From contig CM074127.1 in NCBI GenBank assembly GCA_037178625.1, forward strand, positions 620,001 through 684,000: 64,000 nt of DNA. The letters run 5' to 3'. How positions within the stretch are numbered: the first letter of the stretch is position 1; each line of letters begins with the position of its first letter. The stretch is from Skeletonema tropicum. Taxonomy: Eukaryota > Bacillariophyta > Thalassiosirophyceae > Thalassiosirales > Thalassiosiraceae. Shown here piece after piece: positions 32,171 through 44,811 of this stretch. The position numbers were made by a program, and so were the translations under genes. The notes beneath the pieces were generated by a model. It ran no database searches. It was not told where the DNA came from and worked only from the letters and a program-made list of their open reading frames with translations.

Positions 32171-34063
32171 GTTGTCTTTTGTATGAGTTGCTGTGTTTGA
32201 TAATGACTAAAGAGCAAACAAACTGGAGAATGAATGAGCTCTTTACCAGCGGCAAGTGTAAATGAATGTCGATCAGTGAGCCATGATTCAATCATGCGGC
32301 CGCGGCCGGCCAGCGGCATGTCATGTACATAAAATTTGTGCTTTTTGCTTTTTGAGCGGACATTTCGTCAGTTGAAGTTTGAGTGTCTGAGTACCGGTTC
32401 CGTGACGTCACAACTTTAGCGGATCACAGACGTACTCATATGCCCTACCGATGCCACTTGCCACTCTTCTACTTCTTATGAATGCTATTATCTCTTCCGC
32501 CGATGGATCTACCAACATATTATACAGCAAGCGCCGCCAAGAACCCTTCCGAGTCGAAATGATGAAGGAGGGATAACTTACCTGGCGCCTATGGTGCCTC
32601 GGTCTCGGTTCGCTGGTGAAAATAACGAACTTTCCGCACATTCGACACAACATGATTATACGGCAACATCTCCATGGACTCTGGCTCTGTGCTCCTCTAC
32701 AGTGCTACTCACCAATCAATCATATCGACAATACAGCAATACAGCAATATGCAATTATGCGAGCGGACGGGGTTGTTATCGGTCAGGGTTACCGTTCTGC
32801 TCATTCATTATTGCAAGACGGCAGACGTGATTTTTATTTCAATCGACACAATCCACGTAGCGCTCTAGTAGGGGCCTTGGCCAGCATATGCTTTGGACGC
32901 ATTTTGTCGTAAGAGGGGTGCTGCGTTACTTAGATTACTTAGTTCACAGTCAAAGCGTCACACTTCAATTGATTATTTATCCTCGGAAGACAATTTAGAA
33001 CAACACTCTAGAGGGGAGCAACGAACCAGGGGCAGGGGTCAACTCGTTTGGAACTTCGAGTTTATTGCGAGTTAGGCAAGGGTGGATGTACCTACTAAGT
33101 CTATGATAACGTCTGTTGACGGAGCTACTCTCATTATCTTCGTAGGAATTACCGTCGTCGCCCATTATTGCTGACTCATATCGTGTAGGCTTTGAAGCTT
33201 GGCGGTAAGATTGCAGATGGATTGCAGTACCGACGTAAAGAAGGAGAAGAAGGTATCTGACATGATGATGATGACAAGTATTAACGCTGAAAAATATTGT
33301 CTTGACGCCATTTGAGGGGGAGTATTTGGCGACATTCATTGATTTGTCGGATGCAGTGATATGTTGTGAAGAACAGACATTTGATGAGAAGAAGCGGGTA
33401 GATTTGATGAATCTAGGGATTGTTTTGAACCAATTGTTTCAGACAGATGGGGGAGGGAGTGCTACTAGTACCAGTAGTGGTCATGTTGTGTCAAGCAATG
33501 AAGAGAAGAGAATGGCCGTGCCATGATGATGAATAAGTACTTAGAACTTTGATGATCAATTTGATGCCTGCCTTAAGTGTATAAGTACATACTTCGACTT
33601 CCTCATATCTCTCCAAGCACTGCAGCCAGTTCTGTGGGGCTTCCTTCGTTCATTACCAAAAGATAGATCAATGTTCAATGTGAGTGTCTATTCTTGTGCT
33701 TTCACACAACCATCCGCCCACCCCCAAAATTCACTTCCTCCAGCAGTTTGGCCTTGCTTGCACCAAAGCCTTCGCGTTCCACATCCGTCGACCCATTCCT
33801 GCCCAGCAGGCACCACAAGCGTCTTCGGGACCAGGCGTCTTCGGGACCAGCCCGAGCTCCTCCTGGTTTAAGTTCACCTTTCTCTACTGGCACTAGTGCC
33901 TAGGGAGTATTAAATAATCTATCTATCAATTTGATGCCGCCTTAAGTCACAGTACTTCAGTACTTACTTTGACTCAGACAGCAGCATACCAAGTATCGCT
34001 GTATGGCCCCGATGTGACCATAAGTAGCATACCAGTGGGCAGCACCGCTTCCCTTCTGCTCAG
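32171..34063. other. Gene-poor stretch
   Basis: Contains a NotI/FseI-like GC cluster (GCGGCCGCGGCCGGCC, ~32,297), one copy of the 115-bp dispersed block (33,598-33,712) and a doubled GCGTCTTCGGGACCAG (33,818-33,855). Several short frames (32,995-33,339 minus with a hydrophobic segment; 33,302-33,526 plus) lack recognisable domains and overlap each other. I cannot support a gene. Confidence 0.35.
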
Positions 34064-34073
34064 AGAAGTTACA

Positions 34074-34297
34074 CACCCTACATAGGATCTTCAGACACCT
34101 GTCTGAGTCACTTGGGAGGTCTCAGCACGTAAGAGGACTCCCATTTATGACAGAAGACACACCCTACATAGGATCTTCAGACACCTGTCTGAGTCACTGG
34201 GGAGGACTCAGCTCTGCTCTATCTATCTCTGCGTGCATAAATGCAGAGTCCCTCTGAAGAGGACTCCCATTTATGACAGAAGATCCTATGTAGGGTG
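34074..34297. mobile_element. Mutator-like MITE with 9-bp TSD, internally duplicated
   Basis: Related to the element at 22,645: it begins CACCCTACATAGGATCTTC and ends with the complement, GATCCTATGTAGGGTG. GAAGTTACA flanks it at 34,065-34,073 and 34,298-34,306. An inner second copy of the left end starts at 34,160, so the left ~86 bp are tandemly repeated (or one element sits inside another). Confidence 0.85.
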
Positions 34298-35690
34298 GAA
34301 GTTACATAAGACTGTGGGCCAGGTTGGTACTACCTACGGTAGGGGACCACGTTGGAATCCCTGGAGTGTTCTTTTGCTACTTTTGCCTTTCATTTTGGCC
34401 CCTATATACCTGCCTACAATAGGTACGATACAAATAATGCAATGCACTTACTACAATACCCGCCTTCGCCCTTTCTTTTGCTCGGCCTTCCTTGATGAGC
34501 GAATTTCGCTTCACTTGAGAGAAGTCGCGATGAAGAAGCGGCTGCGTTGTATTGGTATTGTGCGTCTCATTCATCGTCCGTCTATCTTTACCTTCAGTCA
34601 TCCAAACGTATACGAAAGATGTCAAGAGTTCAACCTGCTGATCCTGCTTTGGCTCCATCTTCATGAGAAGCGTTTCCCCCTACTCCTGATATATCGTAGA
34701 TCGAAGATGATAATAACTTAACAAATATCTACGATATAACCTCCCAAACGCGTCTACTGGTCCACTAGACTAGCTATTTGGGTGCGATCTGGGAAATATA
34801 GCTACTGCAGCACATGTTCGTTATCACTTAGCATAGATAATGTCGCCTCTTGAGGGCTCACCAGACGTACTTTAAAATTTCTGTTACATAAATATAGCTA
34901 TTTGCGCTGCTGAGCCGAGTGCCGAGTGCAATGCTTCCCAGGAAGAGTTCAATCTGCTGAGACCAGATTGGCCCCAGCTCGATTCGAATTCGAATCCGTT
35001 CACACATCACATCATAGTGAAACTGTTTCTGTGTAGTCAGTCCTCTCCTGAGCTGAGAATGACGAGCAATACATATACATACATCGAGTGATGGATCTTC
35101 TGTTATCAGTTTCGAATTGCTCAAGAATTGTGGCACAGCTCACACAAGAATTATTGTGCCAAACACAATCAATTCAGCTAGCTCTCTGGGGCAATGTTGA
35201 GCTTCTATATCAAGGTAAGTTAAGATTGCGCCAGGTCTGCCGAAATAGTAAGTTAAGCCATCACATCACTTGAGTGACTTGCCCCACGGCTGACCTCGTG
35301 TCAAGCTTCGTCTTGAGCTTGAGTTAAAGAAGTAGAGTTTCGTCGAGCAAAGCAGAGATTGCCCATTTGGTTTGATATCTTCAAAGGAATAAGAAGAAGA
35401 CAACGGAGAAGAATCCAAACGTGATGTTGTTATTGAGAGATGTCCTCATATCTTTCCAAGCACTGCGGCCAACGGCCAGTTGTGTGGTGAATTCCTTCGT
35501 TCATTACCAAAAGAGAGATCAACGTGAGTGTCTATTCTTGTGCTTTCACACAAGAGCGGCGTGGAGCTTGGAAGACAAAAAATTGAGATGATCCTGAAGA
35601 ACAGCAGTATTGCTCGACAAGGAAAAGATGCCATCCACTTCCATAACACTAAACGAATCATGTAAATTTCGTAATCTCACTAATATACAG
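34298..35690. other. Non-coding DNA around a retroelement tail
   Basis: Holds the LINE tail (34,781-34,894) and one copy of the 115-bp block (35,438-35,555) just before the satellite array. A plus frame at 34,233-34,721 has no recognised domain and overlaps the MITE, so it is not called. Confidence 0.35.
34781..34894 (+). mobile_element. Severely 5'-truncated LINE tail with 10-bp TSD
   Basis: 114 bp, GGTGCGATCTGGGAAATA ... CAGACGTACTTTAAAATTTC to TTACATAAATA, matching the 3' UTR of the right-edge retroelement (59,187-59,430, opposite strand). TAGCTATTTG is present directly on both sides (34,771-34,780 and 34,895-34,904). Confidence 0.85.
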
Positions 35691-38600
35691 GTGACAATCT
35701 TCATATTCGAATCTATCGACTTCTTCTCATCATTGCTGCTGTATCACCTCCATCGGAAGAGGGGTTGTTCGGAGTACTTCTACTTATATAATAGCGAGGA
35801 TCAGATCGATAAATAAATACAAAATTAATCAGATTAGATATCTACACGAGTATAATCTGGACCTGCTTAGGTACAATGTTGATTGTTATTCATCAGATGT
35901 TGTTGTTGTTGTTGCTGCTGCTGCTGTTGACTCGTTTGATAATTATAATTATTTGGTTTCACATCAACGCTGTGTAGTTGTGGAGAGGAGCGCGAGACAT
36001 TATTTGGAGAACTGCCGGCCATATCCATATCACTTTTATCATTTCGCTGCGGGTGCGGGCTTTTGGTTGTTGCAGTTGTCGCAACCGTGTGATCGAGAAG
36101 AGCCTGAGCCTGAGATGAGTAGGACGAACATGTTGTCGGCGGATGCATTGCAATAATTTGTGCGTGTTGACAAGAAGGGTTTATCTAGAGATCAGCGCAG
36201 TGAATGAACAATGCACAATGCAATGCTAAAATGGCGAACTCGATGGGCCTGCGTGTAGGTATATGAGTAGGTCGATTGCCAGGGAATGGAGGGTGACAAT
36301 CTTCATATTCGAATCTATCGACTTCTTCTCATCATTGCTGCTGTATCACCTCCATCGGAAGAGGAGTTGTTCGAAGTACTTCTACTTATATAATAGCGAG
36401 GATCAGATCGCATGGTGAGACAAACGTTATGAATTTCACCCTTGATGATTTTTGTAGCATTGCGTGATATATAATGATGATTGTTATTCGTCAGATGTTG
36501 TTGTTGTTGTTGCTGCTGCTGTTGACTCGTTTGATAATTATAATTATTTGGTTTCACATCAACGCTGTGTAGTTGTGGAGAGGAGCGCGAGACATTATTT
36601 GGAGAACTGCCGGCCATATCCATATCACTTTTATCATTTCGCTGCGGGTGCGGGCTTTTGGTTGTTGCAGTTGTCGCAACCGTGTGATCGAGAAGAGCCG
36701 GAGCCTGAGATGAGTAGGACGAACATGTTGTCGGCGGATGCATTGCAATAATTTGTGCGTGTTGACAAGAAGGGTTTATCTAGAGATCAGCGCAGTGAAT
36801 GAACAATGCACAATGCAATGCTAAAATGGCGAACTCGATGGGCCTGCGTGTAGGTATATGAGTAGGTCGATTGCCAGGGAATGGAGGGTGACAATCTTCA
36901 TATTCGAATCTATCGACTTCTTCTCATCATTGCTGCTGTATCACCTCCATCGGAAGAGGAGTTGTTCGAAGTACTTCTACTTATATAATAGCGAGGATCA
37001 GATCGCATGGTGAGACAAACGTTATGAATTTCACCCTTGATGATTTTTGTAGCATTGCGTGATATATAATGATGATTGTTATTCGTCAGATGTTGTTGTT
37101 GTTGCTGCTGCTGCTGCTGTTGACTCGTTTGATAATTATAATTATTTGGTTTCACATCAACGCTGTGTAGTTGTGGAGAGGAGCGCGAGACATTATTTGG
37201 AGAACTGCCGGCCATATCCATATCACTTTTATCATTTCGCTGCGGGTGCGGGCTTTTGGTTGTTGCAGTTGTCGCAACCGTGTGATCGAGAAGAGCCTGA
37301 GCCTGAGATGAGTAGGACGAACATGTTGTCGGCGGATGCATTGCAATAATTTGTGCGTGTTGACAAGAAGGGTTTATCTAGAGATCAGCGCAGTGAATGA
37401 ACAATGCACAATGCAATGCTAAAATGGCGAACTCGATGGGCCTGCGTGTAGGTATATGAGTAGGTCGATTGCCAGGGAATGGAGGGTGACAATCTTCATA
37501 TTCGAATCTATCGACTTCTTCTCATCATTGCTGCTGTATCACCTCCATCGGAAGAGGAGTTGTTCGAAGTACTTCTACTTATATAATAGCGAGGATCAGA
37601 TTGCATGGTGAGACAAACGTTATGAATTTCACCCTTGATGATTTTTGTAGCATTGCGTGATATATAATGATGATTGTTATTCGTCAGATGTTGTTGTTGT
37701 TGTTGCTGCTGCTGTTGACTCGTTTGAAAATTATTTGGTTTCACATCAACGCTGTGTAGTTGTGGAGAGGAGCGCGAGACATTATTTGGAGAACTGCCGG
37801 CCATATCCATATCACTTTTATCATTTCGCTGCGGGTGCGGGCTTTTGGTTGTTGCAGTTGTCGCAACCGTGTGATCGAGAAGAGCCTGAGCCTGAGATGA
37901 GTAGGACGAACATGTTGTCGGCGGATGCATTGCAATAATTTGTGCGTGTTGACAAGAAGGGTTTATCTAGAGATCAGCGCAGTGAATGAACAATGCACAA
38001 TGCAATGCTAAAATGGCGAACTCGATGGGCCTGCGTGTAGGTATATGAGTAGGTCGATTGCCAGGGAATGGAGGGTGACAATCTTCATATTCGAATCTAT
38101 CGACTTCTTCTCATCATTGCTGCTGTATCACCTCCATCGGAAGAGGAGTTGTTCGAAGTACTTCTACTTATATAATAGCGAGGATCAGATCGCATGGTGA
38201 GACAAACGTTATGAATTTCACCCTTGATGATTTTTGTAGCATTGCGTGATATATAATGATGATTGTTATTCGTCAGATGTTGTTGTTGTTGTTGTTGCTG
38301 CTGCTGCTGTTGACTCGTTTGATAATTATTTGGTTTCACATCAACGCTGTGTAGTTGTGGAGAGGAGCGCGAGACATTATTTGGAGAACTGCCGGCCATA
38401 TCCATATCACTTTTATCATTTCGCTGCGGGTGCGGGCTTTTGGTTGTTGCAGTTGTCGCAACCGTGTGATCGAGAAGAGCCTGAGCCTGAGATGAGTAGG
38501 ACGAACATGTTGTCGGCGGATGCATTGCAATAATTTGTGCGTGTTGACAAGAAGGGTTTATCTAGAGATCAGCGCAGTGAATGAACAATGCACAATGCAA

Positions 38601-40455
38601 TGCTAAAATGGCGAACTCGATGGGCCTGCGTGTAGGTATATGAGTAGGTCGATTGCCAGGGAATGGAGGGTGACAATCTTCATATTCGAATCTATCGACT
38701 TCTTCTCATCATTGCTGCTGTATCACCTCCATCGGAAGAGGAGTTGTTCGAAGTACTTCTACTTATATAATAGCGAGGATCAGATCGCATGGTGAGACAA
38801 ACGTTATGAATTTCACCCTTGATGATTTTTGTAGCATTGCGTGATATATAATGATGATTGTTATTCGTCAGATGTTGTTGTTGTTGTTGTTGTTGCTGCT
38901 GCTGCTGTTGACTCGTTTGATAATTATTTGGTTTCACATCAACGCTGTGTAGTTGTGGAGAGGAGCGCGAGACATTATTTGGAGAACTGCCGGCCATATC
39001 CATATCACTTTTATCATTTCGCTGCGGGTGCGGGCTTTTGGTTGTTGCAGTTGTCGCAACCGTGTGATCGAGAAGAGCCGGAGCCTGAGATGAGTAGGAC
39101 GAACATGTTGTCGGCGGATGCATTGCAATAATTTGTGCGTGTTGACAAGAAGGGTTTATCTAGAGATCAGCGCAGTGAATGAACAATGCACAATGCAATG
39201 CTAAAATGGCGAACTCGATGGGCCTGCGTGTAGGTATATGAGTAGGTCGATTGCCAGGGAATGGAGGGTGACAATCTTCATATTCGAATCTATCGACTTC
39301 TTCTCATCATTGCTGCTGTATCACCTCCATCGGAAGAGGAGTTGTTCGAAGTACTTCTACTTATATAATAGCGAGGATCAGATTGCATGGTGAGACAAAC
39401 GTTATGAATTTCACCCTTGATGATTTTTGTAGCATTGCGTGATATATAATGATGATTGTTATTCGTCAGATGTTGTTGTTGTTGTTGTTGCTTGCTGCTG
39501 TTGACTCGTTTGATAATTATAATTATTTGGTTTCACATCAACGCTGTGTAGTTGTGGAGAGGAGCGCGAGACATCATTTGGAGAACTGCCGGCCATATCC
39601 ATATCACTTTTATCATTTCGCTGCGGGTGCGGGCTTTTGGTTGTTGCAGTTGTCGCAACCGTGTGATCGAGAAGAGCCTGAGCCTGAGATGAGTAGGACG
39701 AACATGTTGTCGGCGGATGCATTGCAATAATTTGTGCGTGTTGACAAGAAGGGTTTATCTAGAGATCAGCGCAGTGAATGAACAATGCACAATGCAATGC
39801 TAAAATGGCGAACTCGATGGGCCTGCGTGTAGGTATATGAGTAGGTCGATTGCCAGGGAATGGAGGGTGACAATCTTCATATTCGAATCTATCGACTTCT
39901 TCTCATCATTGCTGCTGTATCACCTCCATCGGAAGAGGAGTTGTTCGAAGTACTTCTACTTATATAATAGCGAGGATCAGATTCGCATGGTGAGACAAAC
40001 GTTATGAATTTCACCCTTGATGATTTTTGTAGCATTGCGTGATATATAATGATGATTGTTATTCGTCAGATGTTGTTGTTGTTGTTGTTGTTGCTGCTGC
40101 TGTTGACTCGTTTGATAATTATTTGGTTTCACATCAACGCTGTGTAGTTGTGGAGAGGAGCGCGAGACATTATTTGGAGAACTGCCGGCCATATCCATAT
40201 CACTTTTATCATTTCGCTGCGGGTGCGGGCTTTTGGTTGTTGCAGTTGTCGCAACCGTGTGATCGAGAAGAGCCTGAGATGAGTAGGACGAACATGTTGT
40301 CGGCGGATGCATTGCAATAATTTGTGCGTGTTGACAAGAAGGGTTTATCTAGAGATCAGCGCAGTGAATGAACAATGCACAATGCAATGCTAAAATGGCG
40401 AACTCGATGGGCCTGCGTGTAGGTATATGAGTAGGTCGATTGCCAGGGAATGGAG
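35691..40455. repeat. Satellite array: eight tandem ~595-bp units
   Basis: Units begin GTGACAATCTTCATATTCGA at 35,691, 36,293, 36,888, 37,486, 38,075, 38,670, 39,268 and 39,867; the last ends at ~40,455 with GGGAATGGAG. Spacing is 589-602 bp. Units 2-8 are nearly identical; unit 1 differs in ~100 bp in its first third. Length differences fall mainly in a CAA/CAG run (9-12 triplets) and in 6-bp indels. On the minus strand six of eight units keep a frame of ~110-143 codons, starting MHPPTTCSSYSSQ and containing poly-Gln, Asn-rich and Ser-rich stretches. A ~95-codon plus frame overlaps it. Whether any frame is expressed is unknown. Confidence 0.95.
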
Positions 40456-40739
40456 TCCATAGCGAGTAGGGAGCAGGGAGTAGGGAGCGCTATCTATTGT
40501 CAGAAGCCCCAGTCTAGCCCAGTCTGCGCTCGTCAAGCCAAAGCCGAAGCTGTCCAATGATGACACTCCTCTGATGAAATGGACAACTTCCACTGCACAA
40601 AGCAATGTCAGGCTTGGTTCTGTTAAGTTGTTGGTAATCGGCAATCCGATGCTCCGATCCAGATGCAGTGCAATCATTACCAGAAGCTGGAGAAAGGCCT
40701 TATTATGGGAGGCGTTCTTCGTATCCATTTAGCTTTGCT

Positions 40740-41180
40740 CCGACAGAGACGACGCCGATGGCCATATCTTCAACTTCTACCATTGACACATCAGCAGAGG
40801 TCACCAACCAGCCAACCTCCTGCCTCTCTTCGACAAAGCCATTACTAATGCTGAAGTATACATTGCCAACTACTCCACGACAGCTTCCAAGTCCAAGCCT
40901 ACCGTCAAAGGAAAGAGAGACTCGATCTACTTTCATATTCCTTACCACCAGTAGGACCCCCGTGCGAAACATTGGCAAGAATTGTGGCAAAAACACATGG
41001 TACAACCGATGGGCAAATCACCCCACGAGTATCCGATGTGAGAAAGCCACTTTCCCCACGGACAAGATGACAGTTTGCTACAGCCGCCACCTTAACCTTG
41101 GGAATCTCCTATCGTACCGTAAGTTAGACAAGTTTAAGGGGAGGAAGGTATCATCATTTCTACCCCCCGAGAGGTAGCCA
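40740..41180 (+). pseudogene. Decayed retroelement C-terminal fragment
   Basis: A plus frame up to 41,177 ends DKMTVCYSRHLNLGNLLSYRKLDKFKGRKVSSF. A second frame of the same stretch reads FHIPYH...AKHWQELWQKHMVQP. This looks like the C-terminal tail after the RT in LINE-type elements, split by frameshifts. Recognition is from general resemblance only, and no catalytic motif remains. Confidence 0.35.
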
Positions 41181-41194
41181 AACCATCCTCCCCT

Positions 41195-41258
41195 TCTTTT
41201 CCATCGGGAGGATCCAAAGTAGGTAGCTACGCTACTTTGGATCTCCCCGATGGAAAAG
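41195..41258. repeat. 64-bp hairpin
   Basis: TTTTCCATCGGG-AGGATCCAAAGTAG and its complement CTACTTTGGATC-TCCCCGATGGAAAA are separated by 9 bp, forming a ~26-bp stem with one small mismatch. It sits directly after the retroelement relic. Possible fold-back element; no TSD found. Confidence 0.7.
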
Positions 41259-41545
41259 ATATGCCTTGTACGCTGGCCCACGCCCACGATATGCCAACAA
41301 AACTTATGACTGTCAGAAATGACAGATGCCACGCCTTTTCTCATTCTTGAGACTTATTGATTCAAATTTTTTGTGGCCTGTCTCCACGCATTCTTTTATG
41401 TGCCCTGCTCCACGCAATTAGAACCGCTGATGAAGGTGGCTAAGCTCCACCGAAACTCGTAATTAATGAATCATAAAGAGTTCGGTTATATTGCTTACTA
41501 CCATCATCTGGAAAAACTCCTAACCTAACTTGTAATAAGGACTTC

Positions 41546-41740
41546 GTGGCTTATTGCATTCAAGACATTTCTTTTCACATTGATAAAGATTCTTCTAGCG
41601 TTATTGGTACTTTTAAAGTGGCACTTGATATATCCACTCTCGACGTTTTGGATCAATGTGGGAACGCAGCACGTCATTATGCTCACCGCAGCGTCAGGCA
41701 TGGCACCATTGCGCTTCTCTTGGAGTTTGGGCATTGGTAG
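41546..41740 (+). pseudogene. Ankyrin-family relic
   Basis: Reads VALDISTLDVLDQCGNAARHYAHRSVRHGTIALLLEFGHW. It lines up with VELDAAALEAVDEDGNAALHHACRGAKYETIALLLEKYDA of ankyrin gene 2, so it is one leftover unit of the family on the opposite strand. Flanks do not continue the similarity. Confidence 0.6.
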
Positions 41741-41844
41741 CCTTTCGTGTCACCTCACTGCACAGTGCAATAGGCAAGTAAAATGTAAAAAGGATTACAA
41801 AAGCAGTCTTTATATTCATTATGTCCTAGTCTGAATTGAAAGGT

Positions 41845-42460
41845 GAGATTGACCTTTCCACGGCAGCCCCCTTTCATCCCTCATCTACGTTTTTCCCTAT
41901 TCTGTGGAAATCTGTGGACGCAACTCAATTTTTTCACAATTTTGTTAGAGATTTCAGTTAGAGAGCAGCTCTCATTGCCAAAATTAAGTTTCAGGAAGAT
42001 GATTAGCATGCATTTCCAGTAGTACCATCCTTTCGTCGACTTTATTGTCGACTCTATACATATGTTGACTGGCCGAAAATTCCATTTCCTCGCTGAGAAA
42101 TGCATGTGAGAGTACACTGGCTTTTCGCCATGTAAAAAATTTTGGCCGTCAGCCATCAAAGATATTACCAAGCTAGAGAGCACCTTCACATGCATATTTC
42201 GACGAAAATATACGCTTTCGACACCTATTCAGCACAGTATACACTCACTTAATAGTCACCTAAAGGATAGTGTCTCGGGGCTAGCATGTAAACCACTTCC
42301 CTGAAACTTAATTTTCGCCTTGAGAGCTGCTCTCTAACTAAAATCTCTAACAAAATTGTGAAAAAATCGAGTTGCATCCACAGATTTCCACAGAATAGGG
42401 GGAAAAGTAGATGAGACTGCTTAGCCCACTTGGCGTGCCAACTGTGGAAAGGTCATAAAA
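41845..42460. mobile_element. Element with ~105-bp or longer terminal inverted repeats
   Basis: 41,895-41,998 (CCCTATTCTGTGGAAATCTG ... AAATTAAGTTTCAGG) is repeated inverted at ~42,300-42,405 with few differences. Weaker inverted similarity (GACCTTTCCAC, CTCATCTAC) extends to about 41,850 and 42,455. The ~300-bp centre has no coding frame. It looks like a non-autonomous TIR or fold-back element; ends and TSD could not be fixed. Confidence 0.75.
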
Positions 42461-42772
42461 ATTTTATAAAATTAGGTGTTCGCCCTGGCTTCCCCCTTTC
42501 TACTTTACATCATCAAAGCAACTCTCGGCAAGCGTAACCAAGCACCACTGAAAAGAACTTTGATCAACTGATATCCCTGAGGACACTTATCTTGTTCTTG
42601 CCAATCTAAAGTGTCAGATGTACTTCTCTAGAGAGTGGTTTGGTTGTAGGAGCTAAAGAAGACGAGTATTTTTGTAATTTTACTCGAAGTGAATATTTAC
42701 ACTTGTTTTGGAGCTCGCTCCGTGTGATGTGGCTCGGCGGGAGGTGGGAGTTGGGAGCCATCATTGAGGCAG

Positions 42773-44445
42773 ATGGTGAATGGCGGTGGCTAAAAAAAGT
42801 AATGGCGACAGCAATTTCACCCGCCTCTTTCTAGCTAACTCACTAATAAAACCCTTTTTACTCAAAGCGGGTGTCGCCATTACTTTTAATGGCGACACTA
42901 ACTTTGCCGCACACAAAAGTAATGGCGACAACGGGCAAGCATATTTTACCCGTAATAATATCGGCCCGGCCACATTAAAATGGATCTTTTCGAGGCGCGC
43001 CAAATTTCAGACTGGATCTTTTGCAAAGGATAAGGACCATGTCGATGTCGACCTCGCCATAACAACTCCAGCGGAAGCAATATCGACTCCAGAACTTACT
43101 ACTTATGCAACAGCCGACAATCCATCTAATCACAATCACTCTCGATATCATTTTCGGAGAAGCGTAGCTAATCAGAAGTGCGAGGAAATTGCTCTGAAAG
43201 TTTATGCTCGTTTTTTGTTTTCCTCCGCTCTCGCTCCGATGCCGACACACAAAGCAGCGCGGCAGTCAGTAGATAGAAATGAACGGAACCGAATGAATGC
43301 AACTCACATTATATAATCGCCGCAGGTTACCTGGCAGATTCTGCTCGATTTGTGAATTTGATCATAGGCTATTCGACAACACTGCACGGAATACAAAAAT
43401 AGGCAAAAATGCATGTAGTTTGCGGTTCACGTAGATGCAGCAACTACAGAGAGAGGACCCATACTCTAGCAGCCACCGAAACCTCCTGCAGGGATGCATT
43501 TAATTGTCACCAGCCGCAACGCCAAAGATGACAGTGATTGATAATACAACAACAATAATGACAACACTGCTAAGTGTCTTGGTAAATAAATACAAACAGT
43601 GTCAGACGTCAGACCAGAGAGTAGACCGTACAAATCACCAGAGTGTAGAAACATTCAACAAATCAAGTAACAGTCTAGTCATAATAGATAGAAGGTTAAG
43701 ATGGAATGCAACTCTAATGTCGGATGCCGGAGGCAATCAAAATCACTAGCGTAGAAGAGGAGAGGGAGAGATGCCTACAATAGATACGGTTCAGAAAACG
43801 ATTTGAAACAAACGACAAGGAATCACTTCTCCACAATCGACTGGTATGGCAATCGTTCGACTGGCATGACAATCAATCATAATCTCGAGGAGGCTTAGAA
43901 CAAGACATCTGACACACTGACCACATCCCGTGCATGCCCAGCCACGACGGATCAGAAGCCGCAATAAAGCATTATGTACTTTGATAGCATCCAAGAAGGT
44001 CCAGCATCAGCCGAGAGAAACAATGAAGCACCACAACTTAGTTGATATCAAGAACACAAAGGAGCAATAGGTTTACATTGTCTTTGGGGTATTTGGCTTG
44101 GATGCAAGTATGGGTCATGGCGTCACGCGTAACGTGTATGGTACAGATGGAACTGATGTGGTAGTATACCCTCTAATGAGCACGTGGCAATGATGTAAAG
44201 CATCGCAAGGCACAGCATGGAGCCCAACAAAAAATGACAACAATTAGAATCGAGCAAAAGCAGGTATAACTAGCTTGAAAGCTAGTGAAATCAAATCAGA
44301 GCATACATCAACATCCTCCTACCCTTTCTCCTCTTCTTTCCCCCTCCTTTCCCCTTTCTTTCTTTCCTCTCTTTGTGCAGCATTTCAGCTGATCCGGCTG
44401 CGCCAGATCAAAAATTCACCGAGCCACAGATATCAAATATCTGCC
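42773..44445. repeat. Unclassified 1.67-kb element E, copy 2
   Basis: Second copy of the sequence at 24,323-25,998, same orientation. Here the plus frame 42,780-43,316 (178 codons, MAVAKKSNGDSNF) is open, but copy 1 has a one-base deletion inside it. No known domain. The left flank GCCATCATTGAGGC (42,757-42,770) resembles the right flank of copy 1, and the right flank CGTTTTATTG equals the left flank of copy 1. Confidence 0.85.
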
Positions 44446-44525
44446 GTTTTATTGCTCTGAACTTCAAAAGCACCACTTGTCTTCTTTTCATTTCGTTCAA
44501 GATGGTGGTGTAGGGCTTGCAGCCA

Positions 44526-44539
44526 GAGGGGGGGGGGGG
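44526..44539. repeat. Poly-G run
   Basis: An uninterrupted run of about 12-14 G just beyond repeat copy 2; prone to length error. Confidence 0.8.
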
Positions 44540-44811
44540 CAATAGCAAATACACTAGAGGGAGCCGAACCAACCATCCATGCTTGATTACATAACAATAT
44601 CATTCAACCAACAACGTGAGAGAAGCACGGGAGCAAGCCGACAGTGTATTGTAATACGTCAAGAACAAGACCAACCGAAGATGGATAATATCAACTTGAG
44701 TAATCGACACAAATAGGTTGACGTTAATTAATCCTGGCCGTGCTCGAAAGATAGCATGGCCTGGGGTGTGATCTGGAAATAAGGCTGATGCAGCAAATAT
44801 TCGTTAGCAAC

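Noticed and set aside
35953..39131. Repeated ~95-codon plus-strand frames in the satellite units as genes
   Set aside because: They overlap the minus-strand frames antisense and gain support only from repeat identity; neither strand can be preferred without expression data.
35691..40455. A CRISPR-like or phage-type repeat array
   Set aside because: Units are ~595 bp and nearly identical throughout, with no short repeat plus unique spacer pattern; the window is eukaryotic.
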